From NCBI GenBank assembly GCA_038748065.1, contig JBCDJG010000099.1, positions 1 through 7,320 of the forward strand: DNA of 7,320 bases. The letters are read 5' to 3'. The translations under genes and the position numbers were made by a program. The DNA comes from JBCDJG01 sp038748065. GTDB taxonomy: Bacteria; Pseudomonadota; Gammaproteobacteria; Pseudomonadales; Halieaceae. The notes below the pieces were generated by a model. It saw only the letters and a list, made by a program, of their open reading frames with translations. It searched no databases and was not told the origin of the DNA. This document shows positions 1-7,307 of the stretch, piece after piece; within the stretch, counting starts at the first letter, position 1; every line of letters starts with the position of its first letter.

Positions 1-1
1 C

Positions 2-844
2 TTAACTGGCGTGCTGACCGCTCAATTCATCGAATCAGGGCAGCTTGAGCTGAATACGCGGGCTGAAGACTGCCTGCCCGCGGCCATCGCCCGTCAACTG
101 CCACGCAAGAGCAACTACCGGACCAGTGATCTCACCGTCGAGCACCTCCTGCACCACCGCGGCGGATTCGACGACTTCGCCACCTCCGAAGCCTGGTTCC
201 AGGAAATTGCCGCCGATCCCGGGCGCTTCCGCCCGCCCGAAGACATTGCCCAGTGGGCTCTCGCTCATGTCCACTTGCAGGGTGAACCGGGGCAGACCTA
301 CTGCTATTCCGATACCGGTTACGTCCTGCTCGGGCTTATCCTTGAGCACATCGGCGGCAGCACTTACGCCGAGCTATGCCGCCGCGGCATATTCGACACC
401 CTGGCAATGGGTGAGACCTGGCTGGAGGGCCATGAGAAGCCACGCTCGACGCTTTCTCACCCCCGTGTGTCTCTCGGTGATGAATCAACCGACGCACTGT
501 TGATTAACGGCAGCTGCGACTGGGCCGGCGGTGGGCATGTCTCGACCCTCGGCGACCTCGATCGCTTCCTGCATGGCTTGACGAGCGGCCTCTTATTCAA
601 AAATGCTGCCACGCTGGACCTCGTACTACGGGGTCAGCATGTGCGAGACAACTTCTTCTACGGTATGGGTATAGGCCGCAAGCAGCTTCGCGGGCTCAAC
701 CTGTGGGGCCATCTGGGGCATTGGGGCTCTTTCATGTACTACTGTCCGGAACAGCGAATGACACTGGCCGGCACGCTGAACTATGACGGCGCCGAACACA
801 ACGAATTCATCACGGCAATTCTCCAGATACTGTTCCCCGATTAA
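2..844 (+). CDS. Serine hydrolase, beta-lactamase/peptidase S12 fold (5'-truncated by window edge)
   Basis: The reading frame is open to the left edge, so the gene starts outside the window; the GTG at 11 is an internal codon, not a convincing start. The first residues, LTGVLTAQFIESGQLEL, match the helix that directly follows the SxxK nucleophile motif in class C beta-lactamase-like enzymes, so the catalytic Ser and Lys should lie only a few codons upstream. Counting from the GTG at 11, visible family landmarks are LLHHRGGF (about 47-53), the second motif Y99-S100-D101 in place of the usual YxN/YSN, and the third motif G-H234-L-G236 followed by HWGSFMYYCPE, which resembles D-Ala-D-Ala carboxypeptidase/D-aminopeptidase-like members. 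It ends normally at TAA. Members cleave peptides with D-residues, esters or amides; the substrate here cannot be told. It converges on the minus-strand operon, with overlapping stop codons. Family assignment is strong and function open. Confidence 0.85.
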   Translation, partial: LTGVLTAQFIESGQLELNTRAEDCLPAAIARQLPRKSNYRTSDLTVEHLLHHRGGFDDFATSEAWFQEIAADPGRFRPPEDIAQWALAHVHLQGEPGQTYCYSDTGYVLLGLILEHIGGSTYAELCRRGIFDTLAMGETWLEGHEKPRSTLSHPRVSLGDESTDALLINGSCDWAGGGHVSTLGDLDRFLHGLTSGLLFKNAATLDLVLRGQHVRDNFFYGMGIGRKQLRGLNLWGHLGHWGSFMYYCPEQRMTLAGTLNYDGAEHNEFITAILQILFPD

Positions 845-1332
845 CCAGGCACGTATGCGCCTGTCGCAGGATCCTTCCTGACTTTTTCGGGGTGCCAGAG
901 CCGCCCGCTCATCGCAATCTGAACACCGGGCTCTCTCCGCACCAGCGCGCTTAACGCAAGCTCCAGTAACTGGGGGCCATCGGAATCCGGTTCACCCAAC
1001 GGCACCAGTGACCCCACGAGCAGCACTGATTTGTTATGCGCCTCTTCAGCCAACTCGCGTATCAGGTCGCGCCCGGTTTCTGGCATTGTGTAAGTGCCGT
1101 GGGGAATCAACACCTGCTGGCAGTTCGACTCACGAATGGCGCTCAACAGGGCCGCCCGATCATCGTCGTTGACCGCCCGTGAATCCTTCATGGCGATGGT
1201 GGTCATCACGGGTGATACATCAGGCCTGTGTTGGTTCAACCAGGCCAGAACGCGGCTGTCAGTTGGTACCGCCTGTTCTCGATCGAGAATACCGTTGATG
1301 GTGCCGCCCATCTCTAACAAGGCAAGCTTCAC
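841..1332 (-). CDS. Short asparaginase-like protein (N-terminal asparaginase/glutaminase domain only)
   Basis: This 163-residue protein matches only the N-terminal domain of bacterial L-asparaginases (families around 330 residues). Landmarks in order: MGGTI with the nucleophile-type Thr11; K49-D50-S51, matching the substrate-binding Ser of the family; HGTYTM at 78-83, matching the HGTDTM motif with Thr80 kept but Asp replaced by Tyr81; VGSLVPLGEPDSDG at 106-119, like the (T)GAMRP...SDG segment; and Lys153, aligning by eye with the catalytic Lys that follows. The C-terminal domain, which in classical enzymes completes the neighbouring active site, is absent. The frame is intact and ends cleanly, so this looks like a genuine short form rather than a broken gene. 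It starts with GTG 9 nt after the upstream hydrolase stop, with no clear Shine-Dalgarno, so translation is probably coupled. The next Met (residue 8) would cut into the GGTI strand. Amide hydrolysis is inferred; it could also be non-catalytic. No signal peptide, so cytoplasmic. Confidence 0.82.
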   Translation of the reverse strand: MKLALLEMGGTINGILDREQAVPTDSRVLAWLNQHRPDVSPVMTTIAMKDSRAVNDDDRAALLSAIRESNCQQVLIPHGTYTMPETGRDLIRELAEEAHNKSVLLVGSLVPLGEPDSDGPQLLELALSALVRREPGVQIAMSGRLWHPEKVRKDPATGAYVPG

Positions 1333-1341
1333 AGTCAGAAT

Positions 1342-2457
1342 CTACGCGCCATCGAGGTAGGCAGCCGCCCACTGCATGATCAGATCCATCCACAATTCAT
1401 TACCAGCGGCACTGTTGATCAGGCAGACAAACCCCAGTTTTTTGTCGGGCACGATGGTATATACCGTGCGCCAGCCGGGGTTACCCCCCGTATGCTGGAT
1501 CGCTCGCACATCACCCAGGTCAACCACGTAGTGTCCAAGGCCAGTGTAGAAATCAAGCCCCATCTCGGTTTCTGCAAAACGGTCAGGCCGGTGCATCTCG
1601 GCGATGGACGCGGGACTGAGTATGCCCCGGCCAGCAGGTTCACCCGCTGGCCCGGCCATTTCAGCGCAGGCAAAACGCGCTAGCTCACTGATGCTAGAGT
1701 ACATGCCGCCCGCAGCCTTACCGTTGATGCGATAGAGCGGCATCGTCTCCAATTGGTCGTTGTAGGGCACCGCCACCCGCGAGAGCTGCGTGGACTGGAT
1801 CTCGAAGGTGGATTCATGCATTCCCAGCGGGTCGAGAATCTCGCGCTTCATAAAGGTGGTGAAGTCTGTGCCTGAGAACTCTTCAATCAGCAGCTCCAGA
1901 ATACTGAAACCGCCGCCCGAGTACTCGAAGCGACTACCAGGTTCGCACATCAGGTGCACCGGCACGCTGTATTGCGCTGGATCCATAGCCCACTGGTGAG
2001 CATAGGCCACCTGCCGTTCATCCAGTGGTGGGGTGCGACCAAAGAGAATGTCATCCACAGCATACCAGGTTCCATCATAGGGCGTGCCGCCGCAGCCAGA
2101 CAGTGAGGTGCCACCAAAATGCATGAGCAATAACCTGGCGGTCACCTTGCTGCGGTCATACTCCGACTCCGGCAACTGCCAGCGGCTGAGATAGCCATCG
2201 ATGGGCGCGTCGAGGTCCAATTTGCCCTGCTCAACCAGCTTCATAATGCCCCAGGCCGCCACCGACTTGGAGATCGACGCGATTTGAAACAGTGTGCTGT
2301 CGCTGATGGGCTCTTGAGCGTCTACATCCGCACGGCCAAAGGTCAGCGTCTGGGCGAGCTCCGAGTTTTCGATCAGGCCGATCGCCACGCCGGGCAACTT
2401 GAGCTCCTCGAGTTTTCCAGGCACATAGGAAGCCAGCTGCTGTCCAAAGTCACTCAT
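1342..2457 (-). CDS. Serine hydrolase, beta-lactamase class C / peptidase S12 family
   Basis: This complete 371-residue enzyme has all three catalytic motifs of the beta-lactamase/penicillin-binding fold: S61-I-S-K64 (nucleophile Ser and general-base Lys), Y179-S-G181 within FEYSGGGFSILELLIEE, and H322-T-G324 in QHTGGNPGWR. The YSGGG and GGNPGWR contexts are typical of non-beta-lactamase members (D-aminopeptidases, family VIII esterases, DD-peptidase-like proteins), so antibiotic resistance is not the likely role. No signal peptide or membrane helix is visible: the protein begins MSDFGQQLASYVPGKLEELK and goes straight into the first strand, so a cytoplasmic location is inferred, unlike many exported relatives. 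The ATG overlaps the TGA of the upstream aminopeptidase gene (ATGA) and is preceded by a strong GAGGAGG at 7-nt spacing, which settles the start. The substrate is unknown; the operon suggests a peptide, amide or ester released from an imported ligand. Confidence 0.92.
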   Translation of the reverse strand: MSDFGQQLASYVPGKLEELKLPGVAIGLIENSELAQTLTFGRADVDAQEPISDSTLFQIASISKSVAAWGIMKLVEQGKLDLDAPIDGYLSRWQLPESEYDRSKVTARLLLMHFGGTSLSGCGGTPYDGTWYAVDDILFGRTPPLDERQVAYAHQWAMDPAQYSVPVHLMCEPGSRFEYSGGGFSILELLIEEFSGTDFTTFMKREILDPLGMHESTFEIQSTQLSRVAVPYNDQLETMPLYRINGKAAGGMYSSISELARFACAEMAGPAGEPAGRGILSPASIAEMHRPDRFAETEMGLDFYTGLGHYVVDLGDVRAIQHTGGNPGWRTVYTIVPDKKLGFVCLINSAAGNELWMDLIMQWAAAYLDGA

Positions 2458-5090
2458 GGCGTGTCCTCCTCAAGCGCCTTGCTCACTGTCTCATACAGGC
2501 CCTTGCTGATGTCAGCGGCCAATACTTTCTGAAGCGCTTCTCGCATATGTCCCCGGCGGCCGCCATCAAAGCGTCGCCACTGCAATAACTGGGGCATCAG
2601 CCAGAAGGTGGTGCCCGGCTTGACGCTGTCGATCAGGATGAGTCGTTCCGCAAGCATGTCGTAGGCGCGACCATCCGGGCTGTTGAATGCAATTCGATTC
2701 TGACGGAAGAACCCGCCGTAAAACGCCATCGCGCGCGGCACGTTCATCAGGTCCATATCCGGGTGCTGCTCCAGCGCCAGAATGTCATTGATGGCGCCGG
2801 GCCGTCGCGACAGTGCCTGGGCGTTAAACCATTTGTCGAGCACTGGAGGCTTGTGCTGCCAGGCCCTGTAAAAGCTGTCCAACGCCACCTGTCGCTCCGG
2901 TGCATCTACATGGCATAGGGCACGCAGGGCGGCTAGCTGGTCTGTCATATTGCTGCCGTCTCGCACTTGCCTCAGCGCCAGTGCCAGCACTTCATCGTCT
3001 GGCTCAGCCAGCAGTATCTCCAGGCAGCGATTGCGCAGGCTCCGGCGACCTACTGCCGCGCTATCGAAGGTGTAAGGTCCTAGATCGGCCAGGTCATGAA
3101 AGCGAGCCAGCAGCGTTTCGCGGTTAGCCTTGGCGAGCGCTTGGAGCAGGCAGTCCCTGGCAGCGGCGTGGCCGTCAATATCAATCAGCGCCAGTCCCTC
3201 GCTGAGCGAAGGTTCGTCAGGCAACAGCAGCAGTTCCGCCAACAAGCCCGGCTCGATGCTGTGGTCTGCGAGCAAGCCACTCCAGGTGTGAACCGATAAT
3301 TCATCCGGGGTCAGCGCGCTGCCGCTATGCAACTGGGCTGCCATAGCGCGGATGCAGGTCGTCGCCAAGTCCTGTCCTGCCTGCCAACGGTTGAAGTCGT
3401 CACCGTCAGCCGACCACAGAAGCGCCTGCTGCTCGCTGCTTAAGCCCGCATCCAGGGAGACTGGCGCAGAGAAGCCGCGCAGCAGCGAAGGCACGGGCTC
3501 TTCACTGACCCCCTCAAATCGGAATGTCTGCTTATTCGCCGTCAGCTCCAGCAGCAGGTTGCCATCTACCCGACCTGCATCCAGGCTCACTGCGGCAAGT
3601 GCTTGCCCCCGACTATCGAGCAACTCAGCGAGTACAGGTATGTGGAAGGGCTGCACATCGGATGCCGCTGTGCCGCCAGTGCTCTGGCTCACGTGCAGCG
3701 TGTAGCACTTCTCTTCTGCGTCATAATGGCCCCGCGCCTGAACCCGAGGTCGCCCTGCCTGCCGATACCATCGATAAAACTGATCAAGGCTACGGCCGCT
3801 TACTGCCTCCTGTTCCGCCACGAAGTCTTCGACGGTAACGGCCTGCTGGTCATAGCGCTCCAGGTAGCGGACAACGCCCTCCCGGAACGGCGCGTCGCCC
3901 AACAGACAGTGCAGCATACGAATGACTTCAGCGCCCTTGTCATAGACCGTCGCGGTGTAGAAATTACGAATCTCGATATACTCGGCCGGACGTACTGGGT
4001 GCGCCGCCGGACCATCATCTTCCGGAAACTGGTTGCGCTTCAGGGCTCGGACAAATTCGATACGCTTGATACCGGGGGCGCCCATATCCTGTGAAAAGCA
4101 TTGATCGCGAAAACGCGTAAGACCTTCTTTCAGGCTCAGCTGGAACCAATCCCTGCAGGTCACCCGATTGCCGGTCCAGTTGTGAAACACCTCATGGGCG
4201 AGTATGCGCTCGATAATCCGATAATCCTCGTCTGTCGAGATGTCAGGATCCGCGCAGATGCCATTGGCATCGAAAACATTCAGTCCCTTGTTCTCCATGG
4301 CGCCCACGTGACCGGTGAGGGCCACGATGTTGTAAACATCGAGATCGTATTCCAGACCATAGCGCTCTTCTTCCCAGCGCAGCGCCCTCTTCAGTGCGCC
4401 CATCGCGAAGCCGCACTCCTCGATACGCTCATGATCAGCGTAAATCGCCAGCTCTATCTTCCGTCCACTGGGCGCCGCGTACTCCTCCCGCAGCACGCCG
4501 AAATCGCCCGCGATCATTGCGAACAAATAACAGGGCTTGGGAAAGGGATCGACCCAGCGAACAGCAACACGGCCGTCGCCAGGCTGCTCGACGGGTGCCT
4601 GGTGACCGTTACTTAACATGACGGGGTAGCGCGCTGGATCGCCAACCAGTGTTACATCAAAGCGCGACAGAACGTCCGGGCGATCCGGGAAGAAGGTAAT
4701 GCGACGAAAACCTTCGGACTCGCACTGCGTCGCCAGTTTGCCACCGAGTTCGAACAGGCCTTCATCGCCATGGTTGCTGGCCGGCGAAATAACCACCGTG
4801 GTTTCGAGAGTACAGCGAGGGGGCATTTCCTCAATAAGCAACAGCTCTTCGTCCAGGCGGAAATGTTCTGCGGTGAGCGGGCGGCCATCCACGCTGATAG
4901 TTTCCAGCGTCAGGCCAACGCCGTTAAGCCTGATCGGCCCCGCGTCATCCTTACTCCGAACCAGGCTTAGTGTGCTGTGCACGCGAGTGCACTCACGATC
5001 TAGCTCGACTCGAAGCTCTACCGACTCCACACCCCAGGGAAAGGGCTGGTAATCCGCCAGTCGCACGGCGGCTGGTGCCGTCATAGCCAC
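2454..5090 (-). CDS. pepN: PepN-like M1 family aminopeptidase with altered S1 pocket
   Basis: This 878-residue zinc aminopeptidase (E. coli PepN has 870) removes amino-terminal residues from peptides in the cytoplasm. It has GAMEN at 263-267 (free N-terminus recognition), HEVFH at 299-303 plus Glu322 in KEGLT (zinc ligands His299, His303, Glu322; catalytic Glu300), and transition-state Tyr383 in NFYTATVYDKGAEV, all at a constant +2 offset from E. coli. TQCESEGF at 121-128 and HNWTGNRVTCRDWFQLSLKEG are typical of the PepN subfamily. Downstream come the beta domain (about 445-540) and an all-helical C-terminal domain (about 550-878). No signal peptide is present. Oddities: the segment before GAMEN is one residue shorter and has Val262 where E. 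coli has Met260, Gly277 replaces Tyr275, and HEYFH has become HEVFH. This suggests a specialised paralogue rather than the housekeeping enzyme. The GTG at 5090 follows the receptor TGA by one base; the ATG at 5084 (two codons later) is an equally plausible start. Neither has a good Shine-Dalgarno, so reinitiation is likely. Confidence 0.93.
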   Translation of the reverse strand: MAMTAPAAVRLADYQPFPWGVESVELRVELDRECTRVHSTLSLVRSKDDAGPIRLNGVGLTLETISVDGRPLTAEHFRLDEELLLIEEMPPRCTLETTVVISPASNHGDEGLFELGGKLATQCESEGFRRITFFPDRPDVLSRFDVTLVGDPARYPVMLSNGHQAPVEQPGDGRVAVRWVDPFPKPCYLFAMIAGDFGVLREEYAAPSGRKIELAIYADHERIEECGFAMGALKRALRWEEERYGLEYDLDVYNIVALTGHVGAMENKGLNVFDANGICADPDISTDEDYRIIERILAHEVFHNWTGNRVTCRDWFQLSLKEGLTRFRDQCFSQDMGAPGIKRIEFVRALKRNQFPEDDGPAAHPVRPAEYIEIRNFYTATVYDKGAEVIRMLHCLLGDAPFREGVVRYLERYDQQAVTVEDFVAEQEAVSGRSLDQFYRWYRQAGRPRVQARGHYDAEEKCYTLHVSQSTGGTAASDVQPFHIPVLAELLDSRGQALAAVSLDAGRVDGNLLLELTANKQTFRFEGVSEEPVPSLLRGFSAPVSLDAGLSSEQQALLWSADGDDFNRWQAGQDLATTCIRAMAAQLHSGSALTPDELSVHTWSGLLADHSIEPGLLAELLLLPDEPSLSEGLALIDIDGHAAARDCLLQALAKANRETLLARFHDLADLGPYTFDSAAVGRRSLRNRCLEILLAEPDDEVLALALRQVRDGSNMTDQLAALRALCHVDAPERQVALDSFYRAWQHKPPVLDKWFNAQALSRRPGAINDILALEQHPDMDLMNVPRAMAFYGGFFRQNRIAFNSPDGRAYDMLAERLILIDSVKPGTTFWLMPQLLQWRRFDGGRRGHMREALQKVLAADISKGLYETVSKALEEDTP
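2465..2471 (-). promoter_or_regulatory. Shine-Dalgarno GAGGAGG for the serine hydrolase gene
   Basis: Read on the minus strand, GAGGAGG lies 7 nt before the ATG at 2457, inside the last codons of the aminopeptidase gene. It is the strongest ribosome binding site in the window. It indicates that the hydrolase is translated efficiently in its own right in addition to coupling through the ATGA overlap. Confidence 0.85.
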
Positions 5091-5091
5091 A

Positions 5092-7275
5092 TCAGCGGAA
5101 GTTGTACCTCAATTCGAGGCCATAGGTTCTCGGTGCGATCAGGCTGTAGTGGTAAAAGGGGAACACGAACGAGCTGGCGCCATCGAGGCTGTTGATATTG
5201 TCATCATCGGTAAGGTTGCGACCCCAGAGCGTAGCCTCCCAGCTATCGTCATTACCTCGAATACCTAGGCGCGCATTGACCAGGTTCTGAGAGTCCGCCG
5301 CGAAGAATGGGTCATTGTTTGGCCGCGTAAAGAACTCGTCCTGGTAGGCGTATTCCAGGCGGGCAATGCCGCCCAGGCCACCGCCAAAGGTCCAGTTGTA
5401 CTGCGCACCCGCATTGAAGGTCCACTCGGGCGCACGCGTCAGTTTGTTGCCGCTGTAGTCGGTGAATTCATCCAGAACATACTCGTCGTACACGGAGTCG
5501 GCGTAGCCCACGGCGCCGAAGATCAGCCAGTTTTCAGCGGGCACCCAGTCAACCTCCAACTCGAAACCCTCGCTGGTGGACTCGCCCGCATTGCTCTGCT
5601 GGAAGCCCGCACCGGCGACGAAGGCACTCTCCTGTTTATCGTTGTATTCCATGCGGAAGATCGCCACGTTGACCCGCAGCGTGTCCTGAAACCACGTCGA
5701 TTTGAAGCCGAGTTCGTAGGCGTCCAGGGTCTCCGCGTCAAAACTTACCAGAGAGGCCGAACTACTGACCGAGTTGTTGAAACCGCCCGCCTTGTAACCG
5801 GTGCTGTATTTCACGTAGGCCAGGATGTCGTCTGTGGGCGTCCAGTTCAGGCTTAGCAGCGGCGTCCACTCGCCATCGTCCTGGTCGTCCACCAGGGTGA
5901 AGGGAAAGAAACCTGCGGCCCCGGCAAGCGGATCGGCCAGCTGTTCATAATCCAGGTCTTTTTTATCTTCCGAGTAGCGGATTCCCGCGTTGACGCTCCA
6001 CTGCTCGTTCATGTACCAGGTCGCGTTGGCAAAAAACGCGGCGCTATCTGTCTCAATCGTGGATGTTGCGGAGATATCCAGGGTATCCGGGAAGGCGGGA
6101 TTCGTTTCCGAGGGCGGGATTCCAGAGCCTACGAGATCTGTCAGGCCGAAAAAGGCATAGATTGTGTCTGCGCCGCTCTGCGGGAACGTAAAGACGTCGA
6201 ACTCCTGGTGAAAGAAGTACACGCCCGCCAACCAGGTGAAAGTCTCACTGCTGTTTGATTCGATGCGAAACTCCTGTGACCAGGATTCCATATCTCGCGT
6301 ATCCGTCGTCGTCAGGTCGTCCAGGGGGGTCCAGTCCTGGTCATTCACATAAGACTCTTCCAACTCCTGGAATGACGTAATTGAGACGAAGGAAAGCGAA
6401 TCCAGATCGTATCTCACATGCAGCGCGTAGCTGGTATCTTCCACGTCTTCAAAGCCCGTTTCGGGAATGCTCACTTCAAAGTCTTTCTTGAGCGGCTCTC
6501 CCACCGTACGCGTTACAAAGTTGTTCCCGTCTGCCTCGTCTTTGCGGTAATTACCTGTGAACAGCATCTCCAACCTGTCCGTTGGGGTCCAGCGCAGTTG
6601 GCCACGCCAGGTGGTGTAATCCACCTCGTTGACCGTTCCGCCAAAGGTGTTGTCGTAGTAGCCGTCCCGCTCGGTGCGAACGACTGAGAGCTTGCCCGCC
6701 AAGGTGTCGGTGAAAGGAACGCTGATCAAACCGCCGTAGCGCAGGTAGTCATAGTTCCCAACATCAACGAGCACGATGCCTTCGAGTTCGTCACCGGGCT
6801 TACGCGTCGTAATGTTGATCGCGCCGACCGTGGTGTTGCGACCGAAGACCGTACCCTGTGGGCCCTTCAAGACCTCAACGCGCTCAATGTCCAGCAGGTC
6901 ACCGTTGAAACCTGAATCTCGCGCGATGTACACCTCGTCGATGTACACCCCAATCGAAGGATCGTTACCCAGTCCCCCGCCGGTAGAGATGCCGCGCAGC
7001 GTGAAGTTCGTGAACTTGTTGGTGTTGGATTCCAGGTATGTGAGGTTGGGTACGAGGGAGGTGATGTCTTGCAAACGCACGAGGCCAGAGTCGGCGATCG
7101 CCTGGGCAGAGAGCGCGCTGACCGCGATCGGCACGTCCTGGAGATTCTCTGTTCGCTTACGCGCGGTGACCAGGACCTCTTCCAGCACCTGGGCGAGAGA
7201 TAACTCGGCACCTAAACCTGTTACCAGTGCCAGCGAGGCGGCTAATGTGGACTTCATGGTGCGTGGGTTGCGCAT
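5092..7275 (-). CDS. TonB-dependent outer-membrane receptor
   Basis: This 727-residue receptor would import a ligand across the outer membrane using TonB-ExbBD energy. The chosen ATG at 7275 has GGAG 7 nt upstream. The frame extends to a TTG at 7305 and an ATG at 7302 without good sites, and the ATG at 7257 has none. From 7275 the protein has a signal peptide (basic MRNPRTMK, hydrophobic core about 9-22, likely cleavage after SLA at 26-28), then a TonB-box-like EEVLVTARKR at 32-41. The plug domain (about 45-160) includes DVPIAVSAL, TLRGIS, PSIGVYIDEVYI and the marker IERVEVLKGPQGTVFGRNT. The beta-barrel follows, with recurrent strands such as WSQEFRIES and DAYELGFKS, ending RTYGLELRYNF-R; the usual terminal Phe is next to last. 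No N-terminal signalling (STN) domain is seen, so sigma/anti-sigma control is unlikely. It is the first gene of a four-gene run, whose enzymes suggest a peptide-like ligand (inference); siderophore or vitamin uptake is not excluded. Confidence 0.95.
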   Translation of the reverse strand: MRNPRTMKSTLAASLALVTGLGAELSLAQVLEEVLVTARKRTENLQDVPIAVSALSAQAIADSGLVRLQDITSLVPNLTYLESNTNKFTNFTLRGISTGGGLGNDPSIGVYIDEVYIARDSGFNGDLLDIERVEVLKGPQGTVFGRNTTVGAINITTRKPGDELEGIVLVDVGNYDYLRYGGLISVPFTDTLAGKLSVVRTERDGYYDNTFGGTVNEVDYTTWRGQLRWTPTDRLEMLFTGNYRKDEADGNNFVTRTVGEPLKKDFEVSIPETGFEDVEDTSYALHVRYDLDSLSFVSITSFQELEESYVNDQDWTPLDDLTTTDTRDMESWSQEFRIESNSSETFTWLAGVYFFHQEFDVFTFPQSGADTIYAFFGLTDLVGSGIPPSETNPAFPDTLDISATSTIETDSAAFFANATWYMNEQWSVNAGIRYSEDKKDLDYEQLADPLAGAAGFFPFTLVDDQDDGEWTPLLSLNWTPTDDILAYVKYSTGYKAGGFNNSVSSSASLVSFDAETLDAYELGFKSTWFQDTLRVNVAIFRMEYNDKQESAFVAGAGFQQSNAGESTSEGFELEVDWVPAENWLIFGAVGYADSVYDEYVLDEFTDYSGNKLTRAPEWTFNAGAQYNWTFGGGLGGIARLEYAYQDEFFTRPNNDPFFAADSQNLVNARLGIRGNDDSWEATLWGRNLTDDDNINSLDGASSFVFPFYHYSLIAPRTYGLELRYNFR

Positions 7276-7282
7276 GATTCGA

Positions 7283-7286
7283 CTCC
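7283..7286 (-). promoter_or_regulatory. Shine-Dalgarno GGAG for the TonB-dependent receptor
   Basis: Minus-strand GGAG lies 7 nt before the ATG at 7275. The other in-frame starts (TTG 7305, ATG 7302, ATG 7257) lack a comparable site in view, so this element decides the start and gives a signal peptide with three basic residues before the hydrophobic core. Confidence 0.7.
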
Positions 7287-7307
7287 AGGGTGCCGTTGGC
7301 ATCAAAA

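Larger units (their letters stand above)
841..7275 (-). other. Predicted four-gene operon: receptor, aminopeptidase, serine hydrolase, short asparaginase
   Basis: The junctions are 1 nt (receptor TGA to aminopeptidase GTG), a 4-nt ATGA overlap (aminopeptidase to hydrolase) and 9 nt (hydrolase to asparaginase-like). All genes share a strand and no gap could hold a promoter or terminator, so one transcript starting right of the window is the simplest reading. No rho-independent terminator is evident after the last gene; transcript ends must lie inside the convergent gene at 2-844. The content, one outer-membrane importer with three hydrolases, fits uptake and breakdown of a peptide-like compound. 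Confidence 0.85.

Noticed and set aside
11..13. GTG at 11 as the true start of the left gene
   Set aside because: The frame is open upstream, and the residues at and before it (LTGV) already belong to the helix after SxxK; starting here would remove the catalytic Ser and Lys.
846..861. Short inverted repeat AGGC...GCCT as a transcription terminator
   Set aside because: The stem is only 4 bp, there is no T-run, and it lies within the coding end of the asparaginase-like gene.
1342..2457. Antibiotic-resistance beta-lactamase
   Set aside because: There is no signal peptide and no YxN or KTG; the YSGGG and HTGGNPG contexts fit peptidase/esterase members, and the gene sits in a receptor-peptidase operon.
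3603..4616. Two long plus-strand open frames (3603-4094 and 4101-4616) opposite the aminopeptidase
   Set aside because: They are antisense to the GAMEN/HExxH-bearing gene, show no recognisable domain and read as low-complexity shadow translations of a strongly conserved coding region.
6820..6850. GRNTTVGAIN in the receptor plug (Val where Gly is common) as a defect
   Set aside because: This position is variable in the plug motif of TonB-dependent receptors and the rest of the plug is intact.
7276..7305. Longer receptor N-terminus from TTG 7305 or ATG 7302
   Set aside because: It would put MMPTAPWSRI in front of a normal signal peptide, lacks a supported ribosome binding site, and the ATG at 7275 has GGAG at ideal spacing.
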